Below are positions 26,835-34,967 of a stretch of DNA of 40,227 bases, piece by piece. Origin of the DNA: Acidimicrobiaceae bacterium (GTDB taxonomy: Bacteria > Actinomycetota > Acidimicrobiia > Acidimicrobiales > Ilumatobacteraceae); the NCBI GenBank assembly GCA_947463235.1, contig CANHST010000003.1, positions 1-40,227 of the forward strand. The letters run 5' to 3'. Within the stretch, counting starts at the first letter, position 1. Every line of letters starts with the position of its first letter. The notes under the pieces are model-generated. The model made no database searches, had not been told where the DNA came from, and saw only the letters and a list, made by a program, of their open reading frames with translations. The position numbers were made by a program, and so were the translations under genes.

Positions 26835-27515
26835 TCACGTCATCGCGACCAGTGCGAGACCGGTGGCGTTGAACGCCATGTGCGACACCACACCGAGGCC
26901 GAGTCGACGGGTGAACAGCGCGCATGAACCGAACACCAGACCCACGACAAACAGGCCCGGAGTCTCCACCGGCTGGAAGTGGATGGCGGCGAACCAGAGC
27001 GCCACGATCACCAGACCCGCCGCATCGCCGAATCGACGGGTGAACGCGCCTTGGAGCAGCCCTCGGTAGACCAACTCCTCCACCAATGGTGCGCCGATGA
27101 CCACAACGACAAACAGCAGCGCCAGGCCCGCACCCGACGCATGGTCGTACAGATCCTTGGCCCGCTGCTCCAGCCGATCCTGCGAGAACGTGTCGGGCCA
27201 CACCGCTCGCAGCGGCCAATACACCGCCGGCATCAGCGCCAACTGAGTGACCACCCCGATGGGAACGCCCAGCAGATCGATCGGCCGGAACGTCAGTCCC
27301 CAATCGGCAGCGAACGAGCCCACGCCCCATCGCCGACCGGCGGTGAAGAGCGCCACCAACAGCGGCACCCACCCAGCGAGCGCAACGCCGAACAGCCATC
27401 CCGGCCCTGCCTCGCCGAGATCCGTATGACCCGACGACGCGGCAATGGCCGTCGCGACTACCTGCCCGACGGACCAGGCACCGAACCACAGCAGACACGC
27501 CTGCCGCAGCGGCAC
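26835..27515 (-). CDS. CPBP family intramembrane metalloprotease
   Basis: About 226 residues, six or more TM helices. The CPBP/Abi (Rce1-like) active-site motifs are present: EE-x3-R in APLVEELVYRGLL, a His in AAIHFQPVE, and HxxxN in SHMAFNATG. Such proteins are membrane glutamate-type proteases, or partner proteins of unknown role in bacteria. The start is uncertain: GTG at 27515 is used here; a TTG at 27545 would overlap the DUF3499 stop by 11 bases and add ten residues. Both have weak ribosome-binding sites, so translational coupling to the gene upstream is probable. Confidence 0.82.
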   Translation of the reverse strand: MPLRQACLLWFGAWSVGQVVATAIAASSGHTDLGEAGPGWLFGVALAGWVPLLVALFTAGRRWGVGSFAADWGLTFRPIDLLGVPIGVVTQLALMPAVYWPLRAVWPDTFSQDRLEQRAKDLYDHASGAGLALLFVVVVIGAPLVEELVYRGLLQGAFTRRFGDAAGLVIVALWFAAIHFQPVETPGLFVVGLVFGSCALFTRRLGLGVVSHMAFNATGLALVAMT

Positions 27516-27534
27516 CGCAGCTCGCGGCGTTGGC

Positions 27535-27771
27535 TCAGCCCGCAAGACGCGGAGCCACGGCGTACGCGAGTTGGCGCCGGGAGCGACGATCCTCGAGACG
27601 CCACCCGTTCGGCACCGACAGGCGCGCCGTGTGGCGCTGACACAGGTCGTAGCTGTGGGGATCGCGCTCGTCGGACAAGTCGTCAAGCCACACGAGGGAT
27701 CGTGCGTACTGGTACGAAAGAGTGGTGATGGCCTCTTCGGCACATCCGGAGCGGGAGCACTGCCGACGCAT
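27535..27771 (-). CDS. DUF3499 family protein
   Basis: A 78-residue protein matching the actinobacterial DUF3499 pattern (the family of M. tuberculosis Rv3258c): CSRSGCAEEAITTLSYQYA, then DPHSYDLCQRHTARLSVPNGW. The C-x4-C pair and the later C-x2-H look like a small zinc-binding site. Function unknown. Its place before manB, Trm112 and ahcY agrees with the mycobacterial neighbourhood, here expanded by two membrane-protein genes. TAGCCT lies exactly six bases before the ATG. Confidence 0.92.
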   Translation of the reverse strand: MRRQCSRSGCAEEAITTLSYQYARSLVWLDDLSDERDPHSYDLCQRHTARLSVPNGWRLEDRRSRRQLAYAVAPRLAG

Positions 27772-27777
27772 GTCCAG

Positions 27778-27783
27778 AGGCTA
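27778..27783 (-). promoter_or_regulatory. Putative -10 box TAGCCT (leaderless) for the DUF3499-to-manB run
   Basis: TAGCCT on the minus strand six bases before the DUF3499 ATG, identical in sequence and spacing to the box at 1501-1506. It faces away from the ftsH box in a 56-base divergent gap. Confidence 0.48.
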
Positions 27784-27815
27784 AGCCCGACGGCGCGGCA
27801 GGTGGTGGATGCCCC

Positions 27816-27821
27816 TAGCAT
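27816..27821 (+). promoter_or_regulatory. Putative -10 box TAGCAT (leaderless) for ftsH
   Basis: TAGCAT ends six bases before the ftsH ATG at 27828; no Shine-Dalgarno sequence between them. Confidence 0.45.
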
Positions 27822-27827
27822 GTGGCC

Positions 27828-29762
27828 ATGAGTAACCTCCCTCCGCCGCCCCCGCCGCCTCCCCCTGGCCGCGGCGGCCAGCAGCCGGGTTCAACGCCGC
27901 CTCAGGGTGGCAGCAAGCGGCCCGTCGGTGGCTGGCCCCGTTGGGCCATCCCCGTGCTCCTCGCCGTTCTCGTCGGCACGCTGGTGCTGAACCAGGTGTG
28001 GCCCGGTACCACCGGCGAGAAGCTCAGCTACACCGAGTTCATCACCGCTGTGTCCTCCGACAAGGTGGCGAGCTTCGAACTCACCAACGGCACCAACTCC
28101 ATCAGTGGCGAACTGAGCGATGGCACCAAGTTCACCACGACGGTTCGCGACAACTTTCCGGATGAGGCCGAGCGCGCCACCCTGGCGCAGCACAACGTGG
28201 ACTGGACCACGAACGAGCCCTCGAGCAACTGGCTGCTGAGTTGGGTCAGCCTGCTGTTGCCGTTCGTGCTCATCATCGGCTTCCTCGTCTGGATGAACAA
28301 GCGAGCCCAGGGCCAGATGGGCAACGTGATGTCGATAGGGCGTAGCCGCGCCAAGACCTACTCCGCCGACAAGCCGAGCACCACGTTCTCCGACATCGCC
28401 GGTTACGAGGGCGTGAAGCAGGAGATCACCGAGGTCGTCGACTTCCTGCGGATGCCCGAGCGCTTCAAGGAGATCGGCGCCCGCGTGCCCAAGGGCATGC
28501 TGCTCGTCGGCCCTCCCGGAACCGGAAAGACCCTGTTCGCCCGTGCGGTGGCCGGTGAGGCCGGCGTGGGCTTCCTCAGCGTCACGGGCTCCGACTTCAT
28601 GGAGATGTTCGTGGGTGTCGGCGCCAGCCGCGTGCGCGACCTCTTCGCCCAGGCCCGCAAGTTGGGCCGAGCCATCATCTTCATCGACGAGATCGACTCC
28701 ATCGGTCGCAAGCGTGGCGCTGGCCTCGGCGGTGGGCACGACGAGCGTGAGCAGACGCTGAACCAGATGCTCGCCGAGATGGATGGCTTCGAGACCAGCG
28801 AGGGCATCGTCATCCTCGCCGCCACGAACCGCCCCGACATTCTCGACCCTGCGCTGTTGCGCCCCGGTCGCTTCGATCGTCAGATCGTGGTGCCGCTACC
28901 CGAGAACGAAGAGCGCCTCGCCATCCTCAAGGTGCACAGCCGCGACAAGCGGATGGGCCCCGACGTGGACCTCGAAGTGATGTCGAAGGCCACCCCCGGA
29001 ATGAGCGGCGCCGACCTCGCCAACCTGGTGAACGAAGCGGCCCTGTTCGCCGTTCGTCGTGGCAGCAAGCAGGTCGAGCGCATCGACTTCGAGAACGCCC
29101 GCGACCGCGTGGTGATGGGCGCCCGCCGCGAGAGCCTGGTGCTCAGCGCCGAAGAACGTCGCGCCACGGCCATCCACGAAGGTGGCCACGCCATCCTCAC
29201 CGTGGTGCTGCCCCATGCCGACCCGCTGCACAAGGTCACCATCCTCCCCCGCGGCATGGCACTCGGTGTCACCTGGAGCCTGCCCGAGGAGCGTCACACG
29301 TACTCCAAGGAGTACTTCGAAGACGTGATCTGCCGAGCCATGGGTGGCCGCGTCGCCGAGAAGATCGTGTTCGGTCACCTCAACTCGGGCGCTGCCAACG
29401 ACCTCGAGCAGGCCACCAGCATCGCTCGCCGCATGGTGCGCGAGTGGGGCATGTCCGATGCGGTCGGCCCGATGGCCTGGAGCGGCCATCAGCAGGTGTT
29501 CCTGGGCGAAGACCTCATGACCCAGGGCCGCGAGTACAGCGACGACACCGCCAAGATGATCGACGGCGAAATCGCGCGCATCCTGCACGAGCAGGAGGCT
29601 CGGGCAACCGAACTGCTGCGCAAGCACCGTGTGGCGCTCGACGCCGTTGCCGAGGAACTCCTCGAACGCGAAACCATCGATGGTGCCGATGTGGCACGCC
29701 TGCTGCAGGACAGCTTCGGCGACAGCATCAGCCCCGAAGCACACACGCCGGTCGAGGGCTAA
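27828..29762 (+). CDS. ftsH: ATP-dependent zinc metalloprotease FtsH
   Basis: A 644-residue membrane-bound AAA+ protease for quality control of membrane and regulatory proteins. Order: Pro-rich cytoplasmic N-terminus with nine consecutive prolines at residues 5-13, TM1 near 38-58, short outer domain, TM2 near 128-150, AAA module with Walker A GPPGTGKT (228-235), Walker B IIFIDEID and second-region-of-homology [20 protein letters not shown], then the zinc site HEGGH (450-454) and a C-terminal helical domain. The ATG at 27828 follows TAGCAT by six bases, so it is probably leaderless; a GTG at 27822 is in frame. Its TAA overlaps the TAG of the convergent thioredoxin-like gene in CTAA. Confidence 0.97.
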   Translation: MSNLPPPPPPPPPGRGGQQPGSTPPQGGSKRPVGGWPRWAIPVLLAVLVGTLVLNQVWPGTTGEKLSYTEFITAVSSDKVASFELTNGTNSISGELSDGTKFTTTVRDNFPDEAERATLAQHNVDWTTNEPSSNWLLSWVSLLLPFVLIIGFLVWMNKRAQGQMGNVMSIGRSRAKTYSADKPSTTFSDIAGYEGVKQEITEVVDFLRMPERFKEIGARVPKGMLLVGPPGTGKTLFARAVAGEAGVGFLSVTGSDFMEMFVGVGASRVRDLFAQARKLGRAIIFIDEIDSIGRKRGAGLGGGHDEREQTLNQMLAEMDGFETSEGIVILAATNRPDILDPALLRPGRFDRQIVVPLPENEERLAILKVHSRDKRMGPDVDLEVMSKATPGMSGADLANLVNEAALFAVRRGSKQVERIDFENARDRVVMGARRESLVLSAEERRATAIHEGGHAILTVVLPHADPLHKVTILPRGMALGVTWSLPEERHTYSKEYFEDVICRAMGGRVAEKIVFGHLNSGAANDLEQATSIARRMVREWGMSDAVGPMAWSGHQQVFLGEDLMTQGREYSDDTAKMIDGEIARILHEQEARATELLRKHRVALDAVAEELLERETIDGADVARLLQDSFGDSISPEAHTPVEG

Positions 29763-30205
29763 GCGCCCAACTGCGGCTCGGGCGAGGTGCCCGGCTCTCG
29801 CGCTTCCGCCACCGCAGCCCAGAGATCAGTGGCCGATACCGGCCCTGCGAAGCCACGATGTACCACGCCCTCGGCGTCGGCGATCGCCACCATCGGCACA
29901 GCCTGAACGTCGTACTTGCGATGCAGTGCCGGCATGGCGCCGAACTCCACATCCACCACTGCCACCTGGGGAGACGCCAGGACCTTGGCTTTGCGCACCA
30001 CATCGGCGCAGGAGTGGCACGACGCCGATGAGAACACCACCACGATCCATGGTGTAGCGGTCTCCGGGAAATCGGCGCGATCCAGTTGGGCCGGCACCAC
30101 CATCGACGGCTGCGTGGGGGCAGCCACTGCACGGCGACGGCGGAGCACCAATCCCACTCCCACCGCACCAGCAGCGACCACGACGGCAACCAGCAATTGC
30201 GTCAT
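29759..30205 (-). CDS. Membrane-anchored thioredoxin-like protein
   Basis: A 148-residue protein with one N-terminal TM helix (residues 4-21, then RRRR on the inner side) and a thioredoxin fold from about 50: WIVVVFSSASCHSCADVV with redox pair Cys63-x-x-Cys66, VAVVDVEFG, and the cis-Pro region VQAVPMVAIADAEG. The Arg run after the helix argues that the fold faces the cytoplasm, but orientation is not certain. Function could be thiol-disulfide exchange for the neighbouring envelope proteins. It begins five bases after the DUF5719 gene ends, as the last gene of the GT2-DUF5719 unit. Confidence 0.85.
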   Translation of the reverse strand: MTQLLVAVVVAAGAVGVGLVLRRRRAVAAPTQPSMVVPAQLDRADFPETATPWIVVVFSSASCHSCADVVRKAKVLASPQVAVVDVEFGAMPALHRKYDVQAVPMVAIADAEGVVHRGFAGPVSATDLWAAVAEAREPGTSPEPQLGA

Positions 30206-30210
30206 GCGTG

Positions 30211-31662
30211 TCAGCCTGGCATCGCCAGCGAGCCGCTGCGGCCACGGAGTTCGCCGCCACGCGGCAGCTTGCGCTCCACCACGATGCGCTGCGTGGACTC
30301 CACGATCAATGGCACACCAAGCGCCGCTGCTTCGTCCGGAATCGTGAGGTCGATCACACCCGACTTCGGCAACGCCACTGCTTCCAAGCCTGGGATCGCC
30401 ACCTCGCCGCCCGGCCCGAGGGCCTTCACCGTGACGGTGCCGTCGAGGAAGTCGAGGTTCATCACCGACAGCACGTTGTCGACGGCCAGATCTGTACCGA
30501 TGGCCATGCTCCAGCGCGTGTAACCGCCGAACACCTGCGGCGCACCGAACACCACGGACGTGACGAATCCGTCGCCCGCCCGGCGGGTGATGCCTCGCTC
30601 CACCACGATGGCCGCATCGCTCTCCGTGGAGAAGGTCATGCCGTGGCGGCCGTCAGGAAGGCCGGCGAACTCAGAGGTGGTGAAGGAAATCACGTTGCCG
30701 GCCGGCACGGTATCGGTGCGGACACCGACGAACTCCGGGTGATCCTGCAACCCCCAGAAGTTCGTGGTGACCGACACGTCGGCGTCGGTCGGGTTGTAGA
30801 TGCTGTATCGCTCGAACGTCACGTCCGGGCCAGCCTCACCATCGGCGAACCACCATTCGGCCGACACCGACGGCGCTCCGAGCGACATCGAGAACCCCGA
30901 CCGCTCGCCGCTGTAATGCTGGGCTCGCGCCGCCACGACACGACCTCGGCTGGCATTGATCGTCACCGCCAACACCGCTTCGTCCTTGGCCAACTTGTCC
31001 TGCGAGATGACGATGATCGAGTTGCCGCGCACCGGCAAACCCTGCAGGGCGGGTGGACGACGGGTGCCGTCGTTGCTGGCGAAGGTGAGGTTCAAGATGG
31101 CGTCGTCGGGGAACGGGTTGGTGATGACCAGGTCCTCGGTGCTGCCATTCAGGGTGTAGTTGTCGGCGAAGTACCAGTTCGATGACGTGCTGTTCGAGCA
31201 CGGGCTGACGGCATTGCCATCGTCGGTGGCCGCGAGTTGCTCCACGAAGCCACCGCCACCGGAAATCTCCACCATCGCCGACAGATAGCCGCCCTGGGGT
31301 TGCATCTCCGACAGCACCTGACGGAACGTCTCGCGCGGCGGCACCTGGAACGGGGCTTCGATGGCCGACGTGCCGTCGGCTGACGAGAACACCGTGATCT
31401 GCCCACTGAGTGGGGCATCCGTGGGGTTCGCCACAGTGACCGAACCACCCGATGCCGTGTCGGAGTTCGGCACGCCGCCACAGAACCAGGTGGCGTTGAT
31501 GAAGGCAGCGTTCGGCACGAACGGCATGGTGGGTTCGCCGAGCGCAGCGAACGTCGGCGTGGCTGCCGGCGGCACTGCCGTGAACACCCCGAGGGGGAAC
31601 ATCGCCAGCAGAGCCAGGGGTGCCGCCACGAAGAGCACGAGAGCGGGAAGGCGACGGTTCAC
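30211..31662 (-). CDS. DUF5719 family exported/membrane-anchored protein
   Basis: A 483-residue protein with an N-terminal hydrophobic segment (PALVLFVAAPLALLAMF) and a long beta-rich outer part. Repeating cues are a Trp/Tyr-Phe pair after a Ser/Asn stretch (NWYFADNYT, AEWWFADGE), VTNPTD/IYNPTDADV and ITNPFPDDA, meaning tandem immunoglobulin-like beta modules. This is the DUF5719 pattern known beside large GT2 membrane proteins in actinobacteria. Its ATG shares ATGA with the stop of the GT2 gene, so the two are made together and probably act together in building an envelope polymer (inference). No catalytic residues recognised. Confidence 0.82.
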   Translation of the reverse strand: MNRRLPALVLFVAAPLALLAMFPLGVFTAVPPAATPTFAALGEPTMPFVPNAAFINATWFCGGVPNSDTASGGSVTVANPTDAPLSGQITVFSSADGTSAIEAPFQVPPRETFRQVLSEMQPQGGYLSAMVEISGGGGFVEQLAATDDGNAVSPCSNSTSSNWYFADNYTLNGSTEDLVITNPFPDDAILNLTFASNDGTRRPPALQGLPVRGNSIIVISQDKLAKDEAVLAVTINASRGRVVAARAQHYSGERSGFSMSLGAPSVSAEWWFADGEAGPDVTFERYSIYNPTDADVSVTTNFWGLQDHPEFVGVRTDTVPAGNVISFTTSEFAGLPDGRHGMTFSTESDAAIVVERGITRRAGDGFVTSVVFGAPQVFGGYTRWSMAIGTDLAVDNVLSVMNLDFLDGTVTVKALGPGGEVAIPGLEAVALPKSGVIDLTIPDEAAALGVPLIVESTQRIVVERKLPRGGELRGRSGSLAMPG

Positions 31663-34600
31663 GACGGGTCGTCCTCGATGAAGTGCAGCGAATCCGGATC
31701 ATCCGCCTGCGTGGGCACCGGCGAAGGGTACGGCGACGTGAGGTCGGCGACGGGCGTTTCATCGTCGAGCACCACCAGACGGCGGCGAGCGACGAGGTTC
31801 GTGGATCGAACCCGACTGGCAGCGAACAACAGCGCGACCACCAGCAACAGCTGCACGATGATCCAGAGAGGCCGCAGCAGTCCCGTGTCGTACGACAGCG
31901 TTCCGTTGCCCGCAGTAGCGGCGTCGAACGCCATGGTGGCGCCGAACGCTCGACGGCCGGGCACGTCGGTGCCATCGACACGCAGGTGCCAGTTGGGGTC
32001 GAACGGCACCGCCACATGCAGCGTGCCCGCGGTCAACGCACCCACCGCGTCGCCGCGATCCGCGGCTCCGATCGCCCACGGGGTGGTGCCCCGCAAATCG
32101 CTCTGAGCAACGGCTTCCTTGCCAGCCTGCTCGCTGGCCTGAGCACCCACGGAGGTGAGGATGCCGCGCGTCGGGGTGTATGCGGTGTTCTCGTAGACGA
32201 GGAAGTTCGGCGGCCTCGTGAGCGGCGACGCCAGGTCGAGTTGGTCGTCGAGCACGTCGGACAGACCGTCGGGCGCCGGCAGAGGGTTGCTGATGGTGCC
32301 GTTCACTCCATCGGCCAGCGGCACCACCACGAATCGGATACCGAACTGCGCCAGCAAGCGACCGCCGCGGAGCGTAAATCCGCCAGCCATCTGACGAACG
32401 GCGTCGGCAACCTGCTGCTCGACTTCGGTGGGGGTGCCCGAGTACCGGTCTTCGAGCGAAAGCGGACCATCGTCGGTGATGGCGTAGGCCACTCCCGGTT
32501 GATAGGTCCAGCCCGCCACCGGCATGACGCGAGGGTCGCCGAGCCAGAGAATGCGATAGTCGCCCGTAGGCGGATCGGAGGGGAACTCCCCCAGCACCGA
32601 CTGCAGCGTGCGGCCGGGCATGTTCCAGCGACCATCGGCCACGGACAGCACACCCGGCAGGATGCCGACCGCCATCGCGACCATGGCCAGCACCGCGAGG
32701 GGTTGACGCCAGCCGAACGAACCTGTCAACACGTCGGTGTCGAATGCGGCCACCACACAGCCGGCAGCCAAGGCGATACCGACGGCCACCGGCACCAGCA
32801 TCACACCGGGCTCGGGCATGCGGAACGGCAGAGCCGCGCGGTCGTCGAGGATGGCAACGCCACCGAACACCGTCACGAGTGCCGCAGCACGAACCGACCA
32901 AGCGAAGCGCCACGAGCGAGCCACTAGTGGCGCCACCACGACGGGGAGGAAGAGCACCACAGCGACTGCACCGAACTGCAACGTGCCGACTCCGAAGTGA
33001 GCCAACGTGTTGATGCCGAGCCCGCGAGCCGAGGTGGGGGGTACGCCGACGATCGCGGTCCAACCCGCACTGCCCACGAACGTGGTGGACCAGGGGAGGT
33101 TCACCACCAGGGCGCCGAGTAGACCGGCCATTGCCCCACCGAAGAGCGCTGCGGCTGGTCTCCATTGGCCGCCCGCTACCAGCGTGGCAAGCGCCAGCAC
33201 CACACCGATCCCCACGAGCAGCACCGCCGAGGCCGGAGCGAATGCACACCCTGCCGCAGCAATGAGCACCAACTGCGCAAGGATCCGTACCCGCTTACGG
33301 GTGGGCACCGCGCGAACCGCATCGACATCTGCGTCGTTCGGGCGGCCGTCGAGCGCACGGGTGTCCAGCCCGGCGAGGCGGCGCAACAGGTGCACCACCC
33401 ATGGGGCCATGGCGTAGCAGACCAAGGCACTCCATCGGCCGGCCGACAGCAACTGCGAGGGCAGTGGCACTGCGGCGTAGAGCACCAGCACCACCACGCG
33501 AGCTCGCGGCGTGGGGAAGATCGTGGCCAAGCGCCAGGCACCGAGATACCCGGCAACCAGCAGACCCAACACCGCTGCCGTGTGCAGCATGCCCATGTGG
33601 AAGAACGTGCCGATGCTCAACAGCGCCGTCGCACCGATGGCGGTGGGAACGGCACCGCTGCTGCCGAGACCATGCCCCGACCAGCCCGAGAGATAGTCGC
33701 CGAGCATCGTGCGCGGGCTGGGCTTGAAGCGAAGGAACTCGCCGAACTGTGGAACTCCGTCGGCGATGATCTTGCGACTGCCCAGCACGAAGAGCAGCAG
33801 GACCGCAAGCCACACCAGCACGGGGGCGCTGCCAGCGCTCTCCCGCCACCGGCGCTCGTTGCCCAACTCCGGATCGACTGGCCGACTGTCGCGGGCGCGC
33901 AAGTAGGCAGCGAGACGGGCACTGCCGCGCAGTTGCAGACCGGCGACTTCGGTATCGGGCACCTGGCGGAGTGGCGCAATGCTGCGCCGCCTCGCGACAT
34001 AGCCGGGAGTGCGGGGCACCATGCCCACCAGTGCCGAGAGCGATGCAGCAGCCTCGCCGAAACGACCGCGCACCATCAGGCCGAGCGCCTGCGCGAGCGT
34101 GATGAGCATCATCTGCAGCAGCACCAGCGGCAGTCGGCGTGCCCCGGTGAGCGTGGCGACGCTGCGCATACGGCTGCGAGCGGCCGGGCCGGCGATCGGC
34201 ATGTCGGGGCAACGAGCGGCCATCCGCTCGAGATGTCGGCCCTTTGCGGCCGGGACCACGATCACCCGAGCACCGCTGAGGTGGGCACGCCAGCACAGGT
34301 CGACGTCGTCACCGTGAAACTCGATGGTCGGATCGAAACCACCGATGGAACGGAAGAGATCGGCGCGCGCCAGCAAGCAGGCAGTGGGTACCGCGAACAC
34401 GTCGCGGACAGCATCGTGCTGTTCCTGGTCGTACTCGCCGGGCTCGACGAGCGGGTCGACCTCGCCAAACCTGTCGACACCCAGACCGACGTGCTGCAGC
34501 ACTGTGGGCTCGTCCCAGGCGACGAGCTTCGGCCCAACGATGCCGGCGTTCGACCGGTACAGCTCCTCCACCAGCAACCGGATGGCGCCGGACTCCAGCG

Positions 34601-34898
34601 CCACATCGTCGTGCAGGAAGCAGAAGAAGCCGTTGTCGCCCTCCACCAGGCGCAACACCTCATTCGCCGTGGCGCCGAAACCGGGGTTGGCAGCCACCGC
34701 CCGGACGAACGCGTTCGGCACTCGCTCGCTGATGTGAGCGGGGAGTTCGGCGGCGTCGCCCACCACGAGAAACAGCAGCTTGAGATTGCTGTAGTCCTGC
34801 CGCGCCAGGGCGTCGAGCACCTCATCGAACCAGTCGCCCGGCTGGTGCACGACCATCACAGCCACGACGGGCGGGGCAATCGTTCCGACGGTCTCCAC
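31659..34898 (-). CDS. Giant GT2 glycosyltransferase with multi-pass membrane domain
   Basis: A 1079-residue protein. Residues 10-250 are a GT-A fold of family 2: VVAVMVVHQPGDWFDEVLDAL, NPGFGATANEVL, the DxD-type motif FLHDDVALE, and FHGDDVDLCWRAHL. From about 360 there are some 12 TM helices with a large outer C-terminal portion (about 720-1010) and a last TM near 1025-1045 with an acidic tail. It should use a nucleotide sugar inside and may also pass the glycan across or extend it outside. Start is GTG at 34896-34898, with TAGCCT nine bases upstream. Overlaps the DUF5719 gene by four bases. Acceptor and sugar unknown. Confidence 0.87.
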   Translation of the reverse strand: METVGTIAPPVVAVMVVHQPGDWFDEVLDALARQDYSNLKLLFLVVGDAAELPAHISERVPNAFVRAVAANPGFGATANEVLRLVEGDNGFFCFLHDDVALESGAIRLLVEELYRSNAGIVGPKLVAWDEPTVLQHVGLGVDRFGEVDPLVEPGEYDQEQHDAVRDVFAVPTACLLARADLFRSIGGFDPTIEFHGDDVDLCWRAHLSGARVIVVPAAKGRHLERMAARCPDMPIAGPAARSRMRSVATLTGARRLPLVLLQMMLITLAQALGLMVRGRFGEAAASLSALVGMVPRTPGYVARRRSIAPLRQVPDTEVAGLQLRGSARLAAYLRARDSRPVDPELGNERRWRESAGSAPVLVWLAVLLLFVLGSRKIIADGVPQFGEFLRFKPSPRTMLGDYLSGWSGHGLGSSGAVPTAIGATALLSIGTFFHMGMLHTAAVLGLLVAGYLGAWRLATIFPTPRARVVVLVLYAAVPLPSQLLSAGRWSALVCYAMAPWVVHLLRRLAGLDTRALDGRPNDADVDAVRAVPTRKRVRILAQLVLIAAAGCAFAPASAVLLVGIGVVLALATLVAGGQWRPAAALFGGAMAGLLGALVVNLPWSTTFVGSAGWTAIVGVPPTSARGLGINTLAHFGVGTLQFGAVAVVLFLPVVVAPLVARSWRFAWSVRAAALVTVFGGVAILDDRAALPFRMPEPGVMLVPVAVGIALAAGCVVAAFDTDVLTGSFGWRQPLAVLAMVAMAVGILPGVLSVADGRWNMPGRTLQSVLGEFPSDPPTGDYRILWLGDPRVMPVAGWTYQPGVAYAITDDGPLSLEDRYSGTPTEVEQQVADAVRQMAGGFTLRGGRLLAQFGIRFVVVPLADGVNGTISNPLPAPDGLSDVLDDQLDLASPLTRPPNFLVYENTAYTPTRGILTSVGAQASEQAGKEAVAQSDLRGTTPWAIGAADRGDAVGALTAGTLHVAVPFDPNWHLRVDGTDVPGRRAFGATMAFDAATAGNGTLSYDTGLLRPLWIIVQLLLVVALLFAASRVRSTNLVARRRLVVLDDETPVADLTSPYPSPVPTQADDPDSLHFIEDDPS

Positions 34899-34907
34899 GA
34901 AGGGTTC

Positions 34908-34913
34908 AGGCTA
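34908..34913 (-). promoter_or_regulatory. Putative -10 box TAGCCT for GT2-DUF5719-thioredoxin unit
   Basis: TAGCCT on the minus strand nine bases before the GTG start; the third exact copy of this hexamer at a unit head. Confidence 0.4.
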
Positions 34914-34930
34914 GCCGGGGGGCTCCCGGC
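34914..34930. terminator. Short GC hairpin after the SpoIID-domain gene
   Basis: A 6-bp stem GCCGGG/CCCGGC with five-base loop lies between the stop of the SpoIID gene (34968) and the GT2 promoter box. It could end SpoIID transcripts, but there is no T-run. Confidence 0.28.
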
Positions 34931-34967
34931 CGCACCGGCACCTCACCAGATTGAGTGTCGGCACACC

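Noticed and set aside
24098-26872. A 924-codon open frame on the plus strand opposite the YfhO/PTPS-related gene
   Set aside because: It is exactly antisense to a well-supported membrane protein and its product is a His/Arg/Gln-rich string without domains. Long antisense frames follow from strong GC bias at third codon positions.
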